Positions 9,453 to 17,719 of a DNA stretch of 64,000 nucleotides are shown here, one piece after another. Position 1 is the first letter of the stretch. Every line of letters begins with the position of its first letter. The stretch is from contig CALCCE010000264.1 in the NCBI GenBank assembly GCA_937899835.1, positions 1 through 64,000 of the forward strand. The letters are read 5' to 3'. Source of the stretch: an uncultured Flavobacteriales bacterium (GTDB lineage: Bacteria > Bacteroidota > Bacteroidia > Flavobacteriales_G > Salibacteraceae). The translations under genes and the position numbers were made by a program. The notes under the pieces are model-generated. The model did no database searches. It had not been told where the DNA came from and was given only the letters and a program-made list of their open reading frames with translations.

Positions 9453-10910
9453 TTATGCATTTTCTAACATTTCCCGGACCATCTGGTTGGCCTTCTTGGG
9501 ATCGGCTTTGCCGCGCGACATCTTCATGACTTCACCCATGAACATGCCCACCAGGCTTTTCTTACCGCCTTTGTATTCGGCTACCTTTTCCGGGTATTTG
9601 TCCAGTGCTGCCTGTACATATTCTTTCAAAGTGCCGTCGTCACTTTCCTGAATCCAGTTGTTGGATTCGGCAATAGCCTTGGGCGATTGATCGGGTGCTT
9701 CAGTGAGGGCTGGAAAAATCTTCTGCGCAGCAATTGCATTGCTTACCTTGCCGGTATCGATCAGTTCGATGATCTCGGCAATGGCTTGGGGAGCCACCGG
9801 GAAGTCTTCAATGCCCATGGCGCGATCGTTGAGGTAGCCTTTTACCTCTCCCATCAACCAGTTGGCGGCTGCTTTAAAGTTTTTGGTATGTTGTGTTAGT
9901 GCTTCGAAATAGAGGGCGATCGGTTTCGAATCGGTCAAAATACCAGCATCGTATTCCGATAGGCCCATCTCTTTGGTGTAGCGATCAAACAGTTCGCTGG
10001 GAAGCGGAGGGAGGTTTTTCCGCACTTCTTCGATCATTTCCTGCTTGATCCGAATGGGTTGTAAATCGGGCTCTGGGAAATACCGGTAATCGTTGGCGGC
10101 TTCCTTGGTTCGTTGCGACAAGGTGATGCCTCGCGAAGCATCGAAACCACGGGTTTCCTGAACAACGGTTTCCCCGTTCTCGATCAGTTCTACTTGCCGC
10201 TTCATCTCGTATTCGATGGCATCGCGTACGTTGCGCATCGAGTTCATGTTTTTCACCTCTACCCGGCGGCCAAAGGTTTCACTGCCCTTCAATCGCACCG
10301 AAACGTTGGCATCGCAACGCATGCTGCCTTCCTCCATGTTGCCATCGCACACGTCGAGGTAGCGCACCAGTTTGCGCACTTCGGTAAGGTAGGCGTACGC
10401 ATCGTCAGCGGAGCGCAAATCGGGTTCGGTAACAATCTCTAATAGCGGAACACCGGCCCGGTTCAAATCAACCAACGAGTTGAACGGATCTTGATCGTGG
10501 ATGCTTTTTCCCGAATCTTCTTCCATGTGGATGCGCTGCAGGCGGATGTTTTTTTCGGCTCCACCTTTGGGCTTGATGGCGATGTGTCCACCCGTACAAA
10601 TCGGAGTGGTATCCTGAGTGATCTGGTAGCCTTTCGGCAAATCCGGATAGAAATAATTTTTTCGGGCAAATTCGTTCCACTCTCTGATGTCACTCTTGCA
10701 GGCAATACCCAAACGAAGGGCATATTCCATGGTTCTGCTGTTGAAGCGTGGCAAGGTGCCAGGATGGCCCAAAGTGATGGCGCTCACGTTGTGGTTGGGA
10801 GCAGCATCGTATTCGTTAGGGTCGGAAGAGTAGGCCTTGCTCGAAGTTTGCAACTGAGCATGCACCTCTAAACCGACAACACATTCATATTTGTCCAGTG
10901 CGTTTTCCAT
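9453..10910 (-). CDS. gatB: Asp-tRNA(Asn)/Glu-tRNA(Gln) amidotransferase subunit B
   Basis: The kinase/tRNA-binding subunit of GatCAB, which turns mischarged Glu-tRNA(Gln) (or Asp-tRNA(Asn)) into the correct aminoacyl-tRNA. The 485-residue protein shows the signature GVPLLEIVTEPDLRS, the N-terminal GLEVHAQL and the C-terminal YqeY-like tail ending in NQMVREML. gatA and gatC are not in the window. It lies 4 bases after the LVIVD protein gene and inside a run otherwise devoted to envelope and salvage functions. Confidence 0.96.
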   Translation of the reverse strand: MENALDKYECVVGLEVHAQLQTSSKAYSSDPNEYDAAPNHNVSAITLGHPGTLPRFNSRTMEYALRLGIACKSDIREWNEFARKNYFYPDLPKGYQITQDTTPICTGGHIAIKPKGGAEKNIRLQRIHMEEDSGKSIHDQDPFNSLVDLNRAGVPLLEIVTEPDLRSADDAYAYLTEVRKLVRYLDVCDGNMEEGSMRCDANVSVRLKGSETFGRRVEVKNMNSMRNVRDAIEYEMKRQVELIENGETVVQETRGFDASRGITLSQRTKEAANDYRYFPEPDLQPIRIKQEMIEEVRKNLPPLPSELFDRYTKEMGLSEYDAGILTDSKPIALYFEALTQHTKNFKAAANWLMGEVKGYLNDRAMGIEDFPVAPQAIAEIIELIDTGKVSNAIAAQKIFPALTEAPDQSPKAIAESNNWIQESDDGTLKEYVQAALDKYPEKVAEYKGGKKSLVGMFMGEVMKMSRGKADPKKANQMVREMLENA

Positions 10911-10914
10911 CGTT

Positions 10915-12297
10915 TTACTGACGGGTCAATTTTCCCGTCATCGTGGTGTTGGTTCCAATAATGCGATACAGGTACATGCCTGCATCCATTTCCGTATCCA
11001 GGGGCAAGACGGTTTCAGACTGCAAAAGGTTGGTCGTCAGAAGGCGTTTACCGCTGAGGTCAAACAATTCAAAAATAAGGTTTTGCTGGTCGTATTGAGG
11101 TATGCGTACCTGAATTTCGTTTTCAAACGGATTGGGGAAAACGGAAACCGTTGTCGTGGCCTTCAACTCTTCTTCACCAAGGGGAAAACCGGGAGGAGGC
11201 TGAAGAATGTAGAGACCATTCTGCATGTCTGACGCGACTAAAATTCCAGAAGGTAACAGTGGGTAGATGCCCCATGAACCACGGTAGTTCGTAGCGTTTA
11301 CTTCCGTAGAAGTATCGTAAAAACCATCCACCACCGGATTGTTCGGGTCGCTGATGTCGTAAACGTATACCCCATCATGGTAGTAAGAAACGAAAGCCTT
11401 GTCTTGATGGATGATCACATTGTGCGGAATCGACAGGCTGTCGTTTACCCCAGAATTGAAGGTAGACACCACGTTGAGGTTAGACAAGCTGCTCACATCA
11501 ACCATCTTAAGGTCCAGCCCATGGTTTTCATCCGCCATCACGTAGTAAGGCTTAGTAGGATGAAGCCAACCGCTATGATTGTAGCCTTGTTGTTGATAGG
11601 TGTCCATCGAGCCGATCAGTTGCGGGTTGGCCGGATCGGAAAAATCACAAATGAACAGCCCTTCGTTTCCAGCATTGCAATAGGCCGTGTCGTTGCGCAC
11701 AAAAATGTCGTGCACGTATCCGATGGTATTGTCCCAAAAAGCAACGTCTTGGCTGCAATTGACCAATAACTGAGGATTAAGCGGATCGGCCAGGGAGAAA
11801 ACCATCAGGTGATAGGTGGAGCCACATACGTACATGAGACCACTGGCCGGATCGATAAAAATATTGTGAGAGCGTTGAAACAAGGTATCCGACTCATACA
11901 CCAGTGGAGCCGAATTAGGCAACATGCTTAGGTCGGCAATTTGAAGCTTGCTTGGTCCTTCGTCACATACCATGTATAAATAGTCGCCGTAATCGTGGTA
12001 GTCGCGGTGTACAATGTCTACCCCTTGGTGGGTTCCGGGAACCATATCCACTTGCTGCGCATTGGTAGGATTGGTTACATCAAAAATATGCGTACCTACC
12101 GTTGAGCCAATGATGGCATATTCGCGGCCATTGGCGGCATAGCCCCAAACTTCGTTGTACCGGTTTAAGTGGGCATTGGAAACCACCAGCGAAGTATCGT
12201 TCCAATGATAAAGGAGCGACATGTTTTGGCTGGTTTGCCCTTGAACTTTAGCCAAAGAAAAATTGATAACAACAAGGAAAAGAAGAAAATAACGCAT
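10915..12297 (-). CDS. Choice-of-anchor B (LVIVD repeat) protein with T9SS sorting domain
   Basis: A 460-residue secreted protein. The signal peptide ends near VQGQ (residue 20). The body is a beta-propeller of LVIVD-type repeats (for example LFICDFSDPANPQLIGS and VYVYDISDPNNPVVDGF). The last 80 residues form a T9SS type A sorting domain (VSVFPNPF, LFDLSGKRLL, GMYLYRI). Its ligand is unknown. The start is ATG at 12297, overlapping the PNP stop by one base as TGATG; an adjacent upstream GTG at 12300 is less likely. Confidence 0.88.
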   Translation of the reverse strand: MRYFLLFLVVINFSLAKVQGQTSQNMSLLYHWNDTSLVVSNAHLNRYNEVWGYAANGREYAIIGSTVGTHIFDVTNPTNAQQVDMVPGTHQGVDIVHRDYHDYGDYLYMVCDEGPSKLQIADLSMLPNSAPLVYESDTLFQRSHNIFIDPASGLMYVCGSTYHLMVFSLADPLNPQLLVNCSQDVAFWDNTIGYVHDIFVRNDTAYCNAGNEGLFICDFSDPANPQLIGSMDTYQQQGYNHSGWLHPTKPYYVMADENHGLDLKMVDVSSLSNLNVVSTFNSGVNDSLSIPHNVIIHQDKAFVSYYHDGVYVYDISDPNNPVVDGFYDTSTEVNATNYRGSWGIYPLLPSGILVASDMQNGLYILQPPPGFPLGEEELKATTTVSVFPNPFENEIQVRIPQYDQQNLIFELFDLSGKRLLTTNLLQSETVLPLDTEMDAGMYLYRIIGTNTTMTGKLTRQ

Positions 12298-13109
12298 CAC
12301 ATACTACCTATCAGGTCAATAATCAATTGGGTCATTTTAGGCTCGGCTTCTTCCGCCACGCGTTGCACGTCTTCGTGGGTCACTTCAACAATTTTGCCCT
12401 TCACGCCCAGGTCGGTTATGATGGAAACGGCAAAACAGGGAATACCCATGTGGCGAGCAGCAATAACTTCGGGCACAGTTGACATTCCTACCGCATCGGC
12501 ACCAATGGTACGGATATAGAAATATTCGGCCGGGGTTTCTAAGGTAGGGCCACTTACGCCTGCATAAGTACCGGTCTGAATTTGAAATCCTAATTGTTTA
12601 GCAATATCCTGGGCCTTGGCAATCAACGCATGATCATACGGCTCACTCATGTCGGGAAAACGTGGACCGAGCTCTTTGAGGTTCGGACCGGTGAGTGGGT
12701 TGGCCGGAAACAAATTGATGTGGTCGCTTTGAATCATAAGGTCTCCAATTTTAAAGTCGGGATTTACCCCACCACTGGCGTTGGAAACAAAAAGGTGGGA
12801 AATACCGAGCATTTTCATGACCCGAACCGGGAAGACCACTTCTTGCATGGAATAACCTTCGTAGAAGTGAAACCTCCCCTGCATGGCTACTACTTGCTTG
12901 TTGCCCAGCTTCCCGAAAATAAGGTGGCCACTATGGCCTTCGACGGTAGAAACTGGAAAATTGGGAATATCTGAATAGGAGAAACGCTCCTGAATTTGAA
13001 TTTCCCCTACGAGGCCACCAAGACCGGTTCCTAAGATGATACCGATTTCTGGTTGGGCTTCAATTTTATTTTTTAGGAAGGCCGCTGTTGATTTGATTTC
13101 TTCCAACAT
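12297..13109 (-). CDS. Purine nucleoside phosphorylase, trimeric type I
   Basis: Splits purine nucleosides with phosphate into free base and ribose-1-phosphate for purine salvage. The 270-residue protein contains GTGLGGL, HSGHLIFG, SNASGGVNPDFKIGDLM and ADAVGMSTVPE, all diagnostic of the PunA/DeoD-II trimeric family. The start is ATG at 13109; a TTG three codons upstream is the only alternative. The gene begins inside lpxK (44-base overlap), implying a shared transcript and probably coupled translation. Confidence 0.94.
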   Translation of the reverse strand: MLEEIKSTAAFLKNKIEAQPEIGIILGTGLGGLVGEIQIQERFSYSDIPNFPVSTVEGHSGHLIFGKLGNKQVVAMQGRFHFYEGYSMQEVVFPVRVMKMLGISHLFVSNASGGVNPDFKIGDLMIQSDHINLFPANPLTGPNLKELGPRFPDMSEPYDHALIAKAQDIAKQLGFQIQTGTYAGVSGPTLETPAEYFYIRTIGADAVGMSTVPEVIAARHMGIPCFAVSIITDLGVKGKIVEVTHEDVQRVAEEAEPKMTQLIIDLIGSM

Positions 13110-14169
13110 AGTTGACAATTAGCTCGTTAAATTCTTCTCCGTCATTTCCGTGGAAAGCGACCTCAATAGGCAGAAAAAACACCGGAAGGTGTTCTATTTG
13201 GGAGGCAAGATTGGGTTTAACCAATCGCATGCCGTCTTTTTCTGTCGTAAGGATTAGCTTTTTTCCGGCGGCAAAACTATCGAATATATTCTGAATTTTT
13301 TTGACATCTGCTTCCGTGTACCGGTGGTGGTCAGGAAAGCTAAGGTGCTTGAAATGAATCGAATGTCGATGTAATTCTACTTCTAACGGTTTAGGATTGG
13401 CGATGCCCGAAACCAACAATATTTCATACCCTTTCTCCTGATAATGGCTCAATGGATAGCGCGCGGCAACATTTTTGGCGAAAAGAGATTCCAAGGCACC
13501 ATAAGCAAGATAGGTGAAAAAAACGTGCTGATAAGGCTTGGGCCTCACTCGGTCGCGGTAAGCCCTGCGGTCTAACGCCGTAAGGTCTACAGGACATTTG
13601 GTGACAATCATTATGTCGGCCCTTCGTTTTCCTGTACTCCATTCTCTTAAGTTGCCGGCTGGCAACACCAAGTCTTGAAAGAAAGGCTTGGAGAAATCGG
13701 TCAATAAAATAGACAGTCCAGGTTGGATGGCTCGGTGTTGGAAGGCATCGTCTAACAACACTACTTCAGGAGCAGTGTCGTTGCGCAATAGCTTTTGAAC
13801 TCCACGCACCCGATCGCCATCTACTGCCACGATGATCGAAGTGAATTTTTGTCGAAATTGTCGCGGTTCATCTCCAATTTCATCAGCGGTGGATTCGGCA
13901 GTGGCCAGCTGAAAACCTCGGGTATTCCGGCCATAACCCCGACTTAGGGTGGCAACTCGTTTGCGAGGGTGCAAGAGTCGTATTAAGTATTCAATGTGTG
14001 GTGTTTTTCCAGTACCACCAACCCTAATGTTTCCTACCGATATAATTGGAAGCGGAAAGGATTTGGATCGGAAGGCGCCCACGTTGTAGAGAAAATTGCG
14101 AATGGAACCGATGATTCCGTAAATCAGGGCAAAAGGGAACAACAGAATTCTGCCAGCGCGCCAAAACAT
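13066..14169 (-). CDS. lpxK: Tetraacyldisaccharide 4'-kinase
   Basis: Phosphorylates the 4' position of the lipid A disaccharide precursor at the inner membrane. The 367-residue protein has an N-terminal membrane-associated helix, the P-loop VGGTGKTP near residue 52, and LSRGYGR, DDAFQHR and LTTEKDGMRL as expected for LpxK. It heads a seven-gene minus-strand run ending with lpxH. The only -7 box seen (TACCTTTG, 14174-14181) ends four bases before the ATG, so the message may be leaderless. Confidence 0.95.
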   Translation of the reverse strand: MFWRAGRILLFPFALIYGIIGSIRNFLYNVGAFRSKSFPLPIISVGNIRVGGTGKTPHIEYLIRLLHPRKRVATLSRGYGRNTRGFQLATAESTADEIGDEPRQFRQKFTSIIVAVDGDRVRGVQKLLRNDTAPEVVLLDDAFQHRAIQPGLSILLTDFSKPFFQDLVLPAGNLREWSTGKRRADIMIVTKCPVDLTALDRRAYRDRVRPKPYQHVFFTYLAYGALESLFAKNVAARYPLSHYQEKGYEILLVSGIANPKPLEVELHRHSIHFKHLSFPDHHRYTEADVKKIQNIFDSFAAGKKLILTTEKDGMRLVKPNLASQIEHLPVFFLPIEVAFHGNDGEEFNELIVNYVGRNQINSGLPKK

Positions 14170-14173
14170 CCCG

Positions 14174-14181
14174 CAAAGGTA
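14174..14181 (-). promoter_or_regulatory. -7 box of lpxK, predicting a leaderless mRNA
   Basis: Read on the minus strand: TACCTTTG, CGGG, then ATG. In Bacteroidota transcription usually starts four to six bases after the box, which here is the start codon itself. pyrE (39944) and the DUF3822 gene (43824) have the same four-base spacing. Confidence 0.5.
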
Positions 14182-14216
14182 AACTTTATCGGGGCTAAAA
14201 AATCAGCTTCTCCAAT

Positions 14217-14246
14217 CTTGCTGTCGCTACGAATCCGTTACATTTG
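14217..14246 (+). promoter_or_regulatory. Candidate promoter of the Nif3-like gene
   Basis: CTTG at 14217-14220, 18 bases, then TACATTTG at 14239-14246, ending 18 bases before the ATG at 14265. A TTG in frame at 14244 lies inside the -7 box, so it cannot be the start of a transcript made here. Confidence 0.5.
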
Positions 14247-14264
14247 GCTGAAAATCACCTGTCG

Positions 14265-15359
14265 ATGAACGTGAAAACCATCCTTCGTGAATTAGAAAAA
14301 TTGGCCCCGCCGGTTTACCAGGAGTCTTACGACAATGCCGGTCTGATTGTCGGCGATTTCGCGATGGAGGTAACGGGTGTTTTACTTTGCTTAGACAGCA
14401 TTGAGGCCGTAGTAGAAGAAGCACTTGCCAAGGGCTGTAACCTCATCGTAGCACATCATCCCATTGTGTTTAGTGGTCTCAAACGTTTGAATGGCAACAA
14501 CTACGTAGAGCGTACCATTATAAAAGCCATAAAAAATGACATTGCGATTTACGCGATTCACACCAACCTTGACAATGTGATGGCCGGTGTGAACCGCAAG
14601 ATTGCGGACAAACTCGGACTCCAAAACCTTCAAATTCTGGCTCCTAAGTCGGGGCTGCTTCAAAAACTTTACACCTTTTGTCCCGAAAGTCATGCCGATG
14701 CAGTTCGTGATGCCCTTTTTGAGGCAGGGGCAGGCAACATCGGAAATTACGACGAATGCAGTTTTAATCTAAAAGGTACTGGCACATTTCGAGGTGGTAC
14801 CGAAACCCAGCCATTTATTGGTCAACCGGGAACCCGTTCTGAAGAACCTGAAATTAAACTGGAAGTAATTCTTCCAGCTGCCAGACAAAGGCAGGTGATT
14901 GCTGCGCTTAACAAGTCACATCCTTATGAAGAAGTGGCCTATGATGTAGTTGCACTTGAAAATGAGTGGCAGGAAGTAGGGAGTGGCATGGTAGGCTACC
15001 TGCCCGAAGCGTTGTCGGAGGTCGATTTCTTACAGCACCTCAAAACCGCTATGCAGACGCAGTGCATTCGGCATACTGCGCTACTCGATCAGCCGATTGA
15101 AAAAGTGGCCGTTTGTGGAGGGGCTGGCCGGTTTCTACTTTCTCACGCCAAACGTTCGGGAGCGCAGATATTCATCACCTCCGACTTCAAATACCACGAG
15201 TTTTTCGATGCCGACAACGACCTGATCATTGCCGACATCGGACACTATGAAAGCGAGCAATTTACCGCTGAAATCCTACACACCTTACTGACTGAAAAAT
15301 TTCCTAACTTTGCTATCCGTTTGTCGGATATAAATACAAATCCCATCAATTATTTCTGA
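14265..15359 (+). CDS. Nif3-like dinuclear metal-centre hexameric protein
   Basis: A 364-residue member of the Nif3/YbgI (GTP cyclohydrolase I type 2) family, predicted cytoplasmic; the biochemical role of the family is poorly defined. The metal-binding blocks VAHHPIVFSGLKRL near residue 65 and DIGHYESEQF near 328 are present, and the long middle insertion (about 130-230) is the PII/CutA-like domain found in the larger family members. The zinc-ribbon protein gene starts four bases after its stop, suggesting an operon; this pair is common in Bacteroidota. Confidence 0.92.
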   Translation: MNVKTILRELEKLAPPVYQESYDNAGLIVGDFAMEVTGVLLCLDSIEAVVEEALAKGCNLIVAHHPIVFSGLKRLNGNNYVERTIIKAIKNDIAIYAIHTNLDNVMAGVNRKIADKLGLQNLQILAPKSGLLQKLYTFCPESHADAVRDALFEAGAGNIGNYDECSFNLKGTGTFRGGTETQPFIGQPGTRSEEPEIKLEVILPAARQRQVIAALNKSHPYEEVAYDVVALENEWQEVGSGMVGYLPEALSEVDFLQHLKTAMQTQCIRHTALLDQPIEKVAVCGGAGRFLLSHAKRSGAQIFITSDFKYHEFFDADNDLIIADIGHYESEQFTAEILHTLLTEKFPNFAIRLSDINTNPINYF

Positions 15360-15363
15360 GTTT

Positions 15364-16119
15364 ATGGCTGAAGCTAAAGCAGAAGTTAGTGTAGAAGAAA
15401 AACTCCGTGCACTGTATCAGTTGCAAACAATCGATACCAAGATTGACAAGATTCGCACCATTCGTGGGGAATTGCCACTCGAAGTCCGTGATCTCGAAGA
15501 CGAAATTCAAGGATTGGAAACACGGATTGGGAACATTACCGAAGAGATTCAAGGTCTGGAACGAAACATCTCAGACAAGAAGAACACCATCAAGGACGCC
15601 AATGCACTCATCAAGAGCTACGAGTCCAAGCAGATGAATGTGCGGAACAACCGCGAGTATGATTCCTTGAGTAAAGAGATTGAATTCCAAAGTCTCGAAA
15701 TTCAGTTGTCTGAAAAACGTATCAAAGAGTACAAAGCCAACATTGAAGCGAAAAACGAGATCGTTGCTGGTGCTCAAGAGCGCTTGGATGAGCGGAAAAA
15801 AGACCTGGATCACAAAAACGCAGAGCTTCAAGACATTGTAGCGGAAACGCAAAAAGAAGAAGACGAACTCACCAAACAATCTCAAAACGCAGAGAAAGTA
15901 ATTGAGGATCGTTTGTTGGTCGCTTACAAGCGGATTCGTGCCAATGCCCTTAACGGATTGGCCGTTGTGCCGGTAGAGCGCGATGCTTGCGGTGGATGCT
16001 TCAACAAAATTCCACCACAGCGGCAGTTGGACATTAAGTCCCGCAAGAAAGTCATCGTTTGCGAACATTGCGGCCGTATTTTGGTAGACCCAGACATTAA
16101 TGAAGAATTAGTGGCGTAA
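15364..16119 (+). CDS. Coiled-coil protein with C4 zinc ribbon (DUF164/CdsZ-like)
   Basis: A 251-residue protein made of a long N-terminal coiled coil (about residues 10-180, rich in E, K, Q and L heptads) and a C-terminal zinc ribbon with CGGC near residue 206 and CEHC near 231. It belongs to the C4-type zinc-ribbon family, thought to bind nucleic acid or act as a small adaptor; its exact role is unknown. It follows the Nif3-like gene by four bases and is closed by a strong bidirectional terminator. Confidence 0.9.
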   Translation: MAEAKAEVSVEEKLRALYQLQTIDTKIDKIRTIRGELPLEVRDLEDEIQGLETRIGNITEEIQGLERNISDKKNTIKDANALIKSYESKQMNVRNNREYDSLSKEIEFQSLEIQLSEKRIKEYKANIEAKNEIVAGAQERLDERKKDLDHKNAELQDIVAETQKEEDELTKQSQNAEKVIEDRLLVAYKRIRANALNGLAVVPVERDACGGCFNKIPPQRQLDIKSRKKVIVCEHCGRILVDPDINEELVA

Positions 16120-16142
16120 GCCCATCTTCCATACTTAAATAG

Positions 16143-16176
16143 AAAAAGCCGCTTCGATTGTCGAAGCGGCTTTTTT
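16143..16176. terminator. Bidirectional terminator between convergent genes
   Basis: A perfect 11-base stem with a TTG loop is flanked by A5 on the left and T6 on the right, so it can serve both the zinc-ribbon gene (plus) and the FadL-like gene (minus). Confidence 0.88.
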
Positions 16177-16222
16177 GTGAAATAGAATTTAAAGTGACAG
16201 CCCTTGGAAGCTCACACCGAAG

Positions 16223-17686
16223 TCAATATTTGAGGCCCACGGTGATTTGATAGCGCTGCAGCGTGCGGTCTTGTTGAGCAGGAGCTGCAATGCTTGGGTC
16301 ATATGGATAGTAATCTTCCTTTTGCACCCGAAGCACGTAGCCAAAATCCAAAAACAGGTTAGCATTCCGGTATCCTACACCAAAGGAGTAGTTCTGAACG
16401 CTGCCATCGTTGTCGATCACATCGGAATTATAAGGACTCCCCTGATAGGCATAACCTGCCCGAATGGCAATCGGCATAAGGCGTAATTCACCACCTACAC
16501 GCACGTTCATAGCGCCTTGATAGCTGTTTCGAATTACTTCGTTCTCGGCGTTGAAATCATAGTCTCCGGCAAACCGTTCGCTCAACCGGGCAGATGCATA
16601 ATCTACGTATTCAATGTCGGCACTAATGAGCCCATGTTTCTTGAACAACCCGGCAGCACTTGCCGACAGTCGGTAGGGAGTACGCAAGCGGTATTCAAAA
16701 AGACCGTCGGGGCTATCGGCCACTTCACGTCCAAAGCCTGGATAGTTGGCTTCGAAAGAAGTACTGTAGCGATCTTCGAGCACCATCCAAGTGGGAGAAT
16801 GAACCGCAGCACCCAGTCGTAAATAATCAGTCAGGCGATAGATTGCTCCAATTTTTAAGGTGTAGCCGTTTCCTCGGGTATTCAGGTTTTCTCGAAAGGT
16901 GAAATCGTTCAAAAAGGTTGACGTATCACCAGCGGGCAATACTTCTTCAAAAGTAGACTCACGGTTGTATCTGACAGAAGAAATGCCAAAGGTGCCACCG
17001 AGGTACAAGCGGTTTTCATAATTACCACCAAAAGCAATCACCGTTTCTCCAACCCTTCCACTGGTTTCCTGATCGATGATTTGTTGCTGTCCGTAAAAAG
17101 GAATCTGAGTAATATAGTTCGTCTCTCCTAAAAAGGTATCGATCAATACTGTTTGCCAAGCCAGAGAAGCGCCAAAATCGTAGAAGCCTCCGGTGTCTAC
17201 ATCGCCCCAATTCACACCTTGCACCCGGTTTCGATACACGTCAAGAAGCGAAGACTCTTCGTTGGTACCCACAATGCGCACATTGCTGTTGAAGTCCGCC
17301 AATCGGTTGTAGCCAATGCCAAAGCTGCCACTCACCCAGCCGGTAGTTTTCTCCGAGTTGTAATTGGATATCCAACCAATATTGCCAATGTTGACGTTGC
17401 CACGGCTGGCATCCGACTGTGTACCCAAATAGGTAGAGGAGTAAGCGTTGGAATTAAAGCCAGTGGTAAGTGAAAGTTCCGACCGACGGTAAACTCCAAT
17501 GCCGGCAGGGTTGGTGCTCAAAGTGGTGAAGTCTCCACCAAGTGCACCAAATGCACCTCCCATAGAGTTGTAGCGGGCGGTACCGCTAAACTCCAGCTGT
17601 GAATAACGCAGGGCGTCTACTTCGTTTTGGGCAAAGCTGTATACTGCCAGGGCTATTGCCAGGCATGTGAGGCCAATCTTTTTCAT
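16223..17686 (-). CDS. OmpP1/FadL-family outer membrane porin-like protein
   Basis: A 487-residue outer-membrane beta-barrel. The signal peptide ends at FAQ (residues 18-20). It is followed by the typical FadL/TodX N-terminal hatch sequence (SGTARYNSMGGAFGALGGD and STNPAGIG) and then alternating aromatic strands to the C-terminal VGLKY. The family moves hydrophobic molecules such as fatty acids or hydrocarbons through the outer membrane; the substrate here cannot be told. It starts 34 bases after the low-complexity lipoprotein gene and may share its transcript. Confidence 0.85.
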   Translation of the reverse strand: MKKIGLTCLAIALAVYSFAQNEVDALRYSQLEFSGTARYNSMGGAFGALGGDFTTLSTNPAGIGVYRRSELSLTTGFNSNAYSSTYLGTQSDASRGNVNIGNIGWISNYNSEKTTGWVSGSFGIGYNRLADFNSNVRIVGTNEESSLLDVYRNRVQGVNWGDVDTGGFYDFGASLAWQTVLIDTFLGETNYITQIPFYGQQQIIDQETSGRVGETVIAFGGNYENRLYLGGTFGISSVRYNRESTFEEVLPAGDTSTFLNDFTFRENLNTRGNGYTLKIGAIYRLTDYLRLGAAVHSPTWMVLEDRYSTSFEANYPGFGREVADSPDGLFEYRLRTPYRLSASAAGLFKKHGLISADIEYVDYASARLSERFAGDYDFNAENEVIRNSYQGAMNVRVGGELRLMPIAIRAGYAYQGSPYNSDVIDNDGSVQNYSFGVGYRNANLFLDFGYVLRVQKEDYYPYDPSIAAPAQQDRTLQRYQITVGLKY

Positions 17687-17719
17687 GATTGTGAGGGTTT
17701 TGGCGGTTCCAATCAGAAT

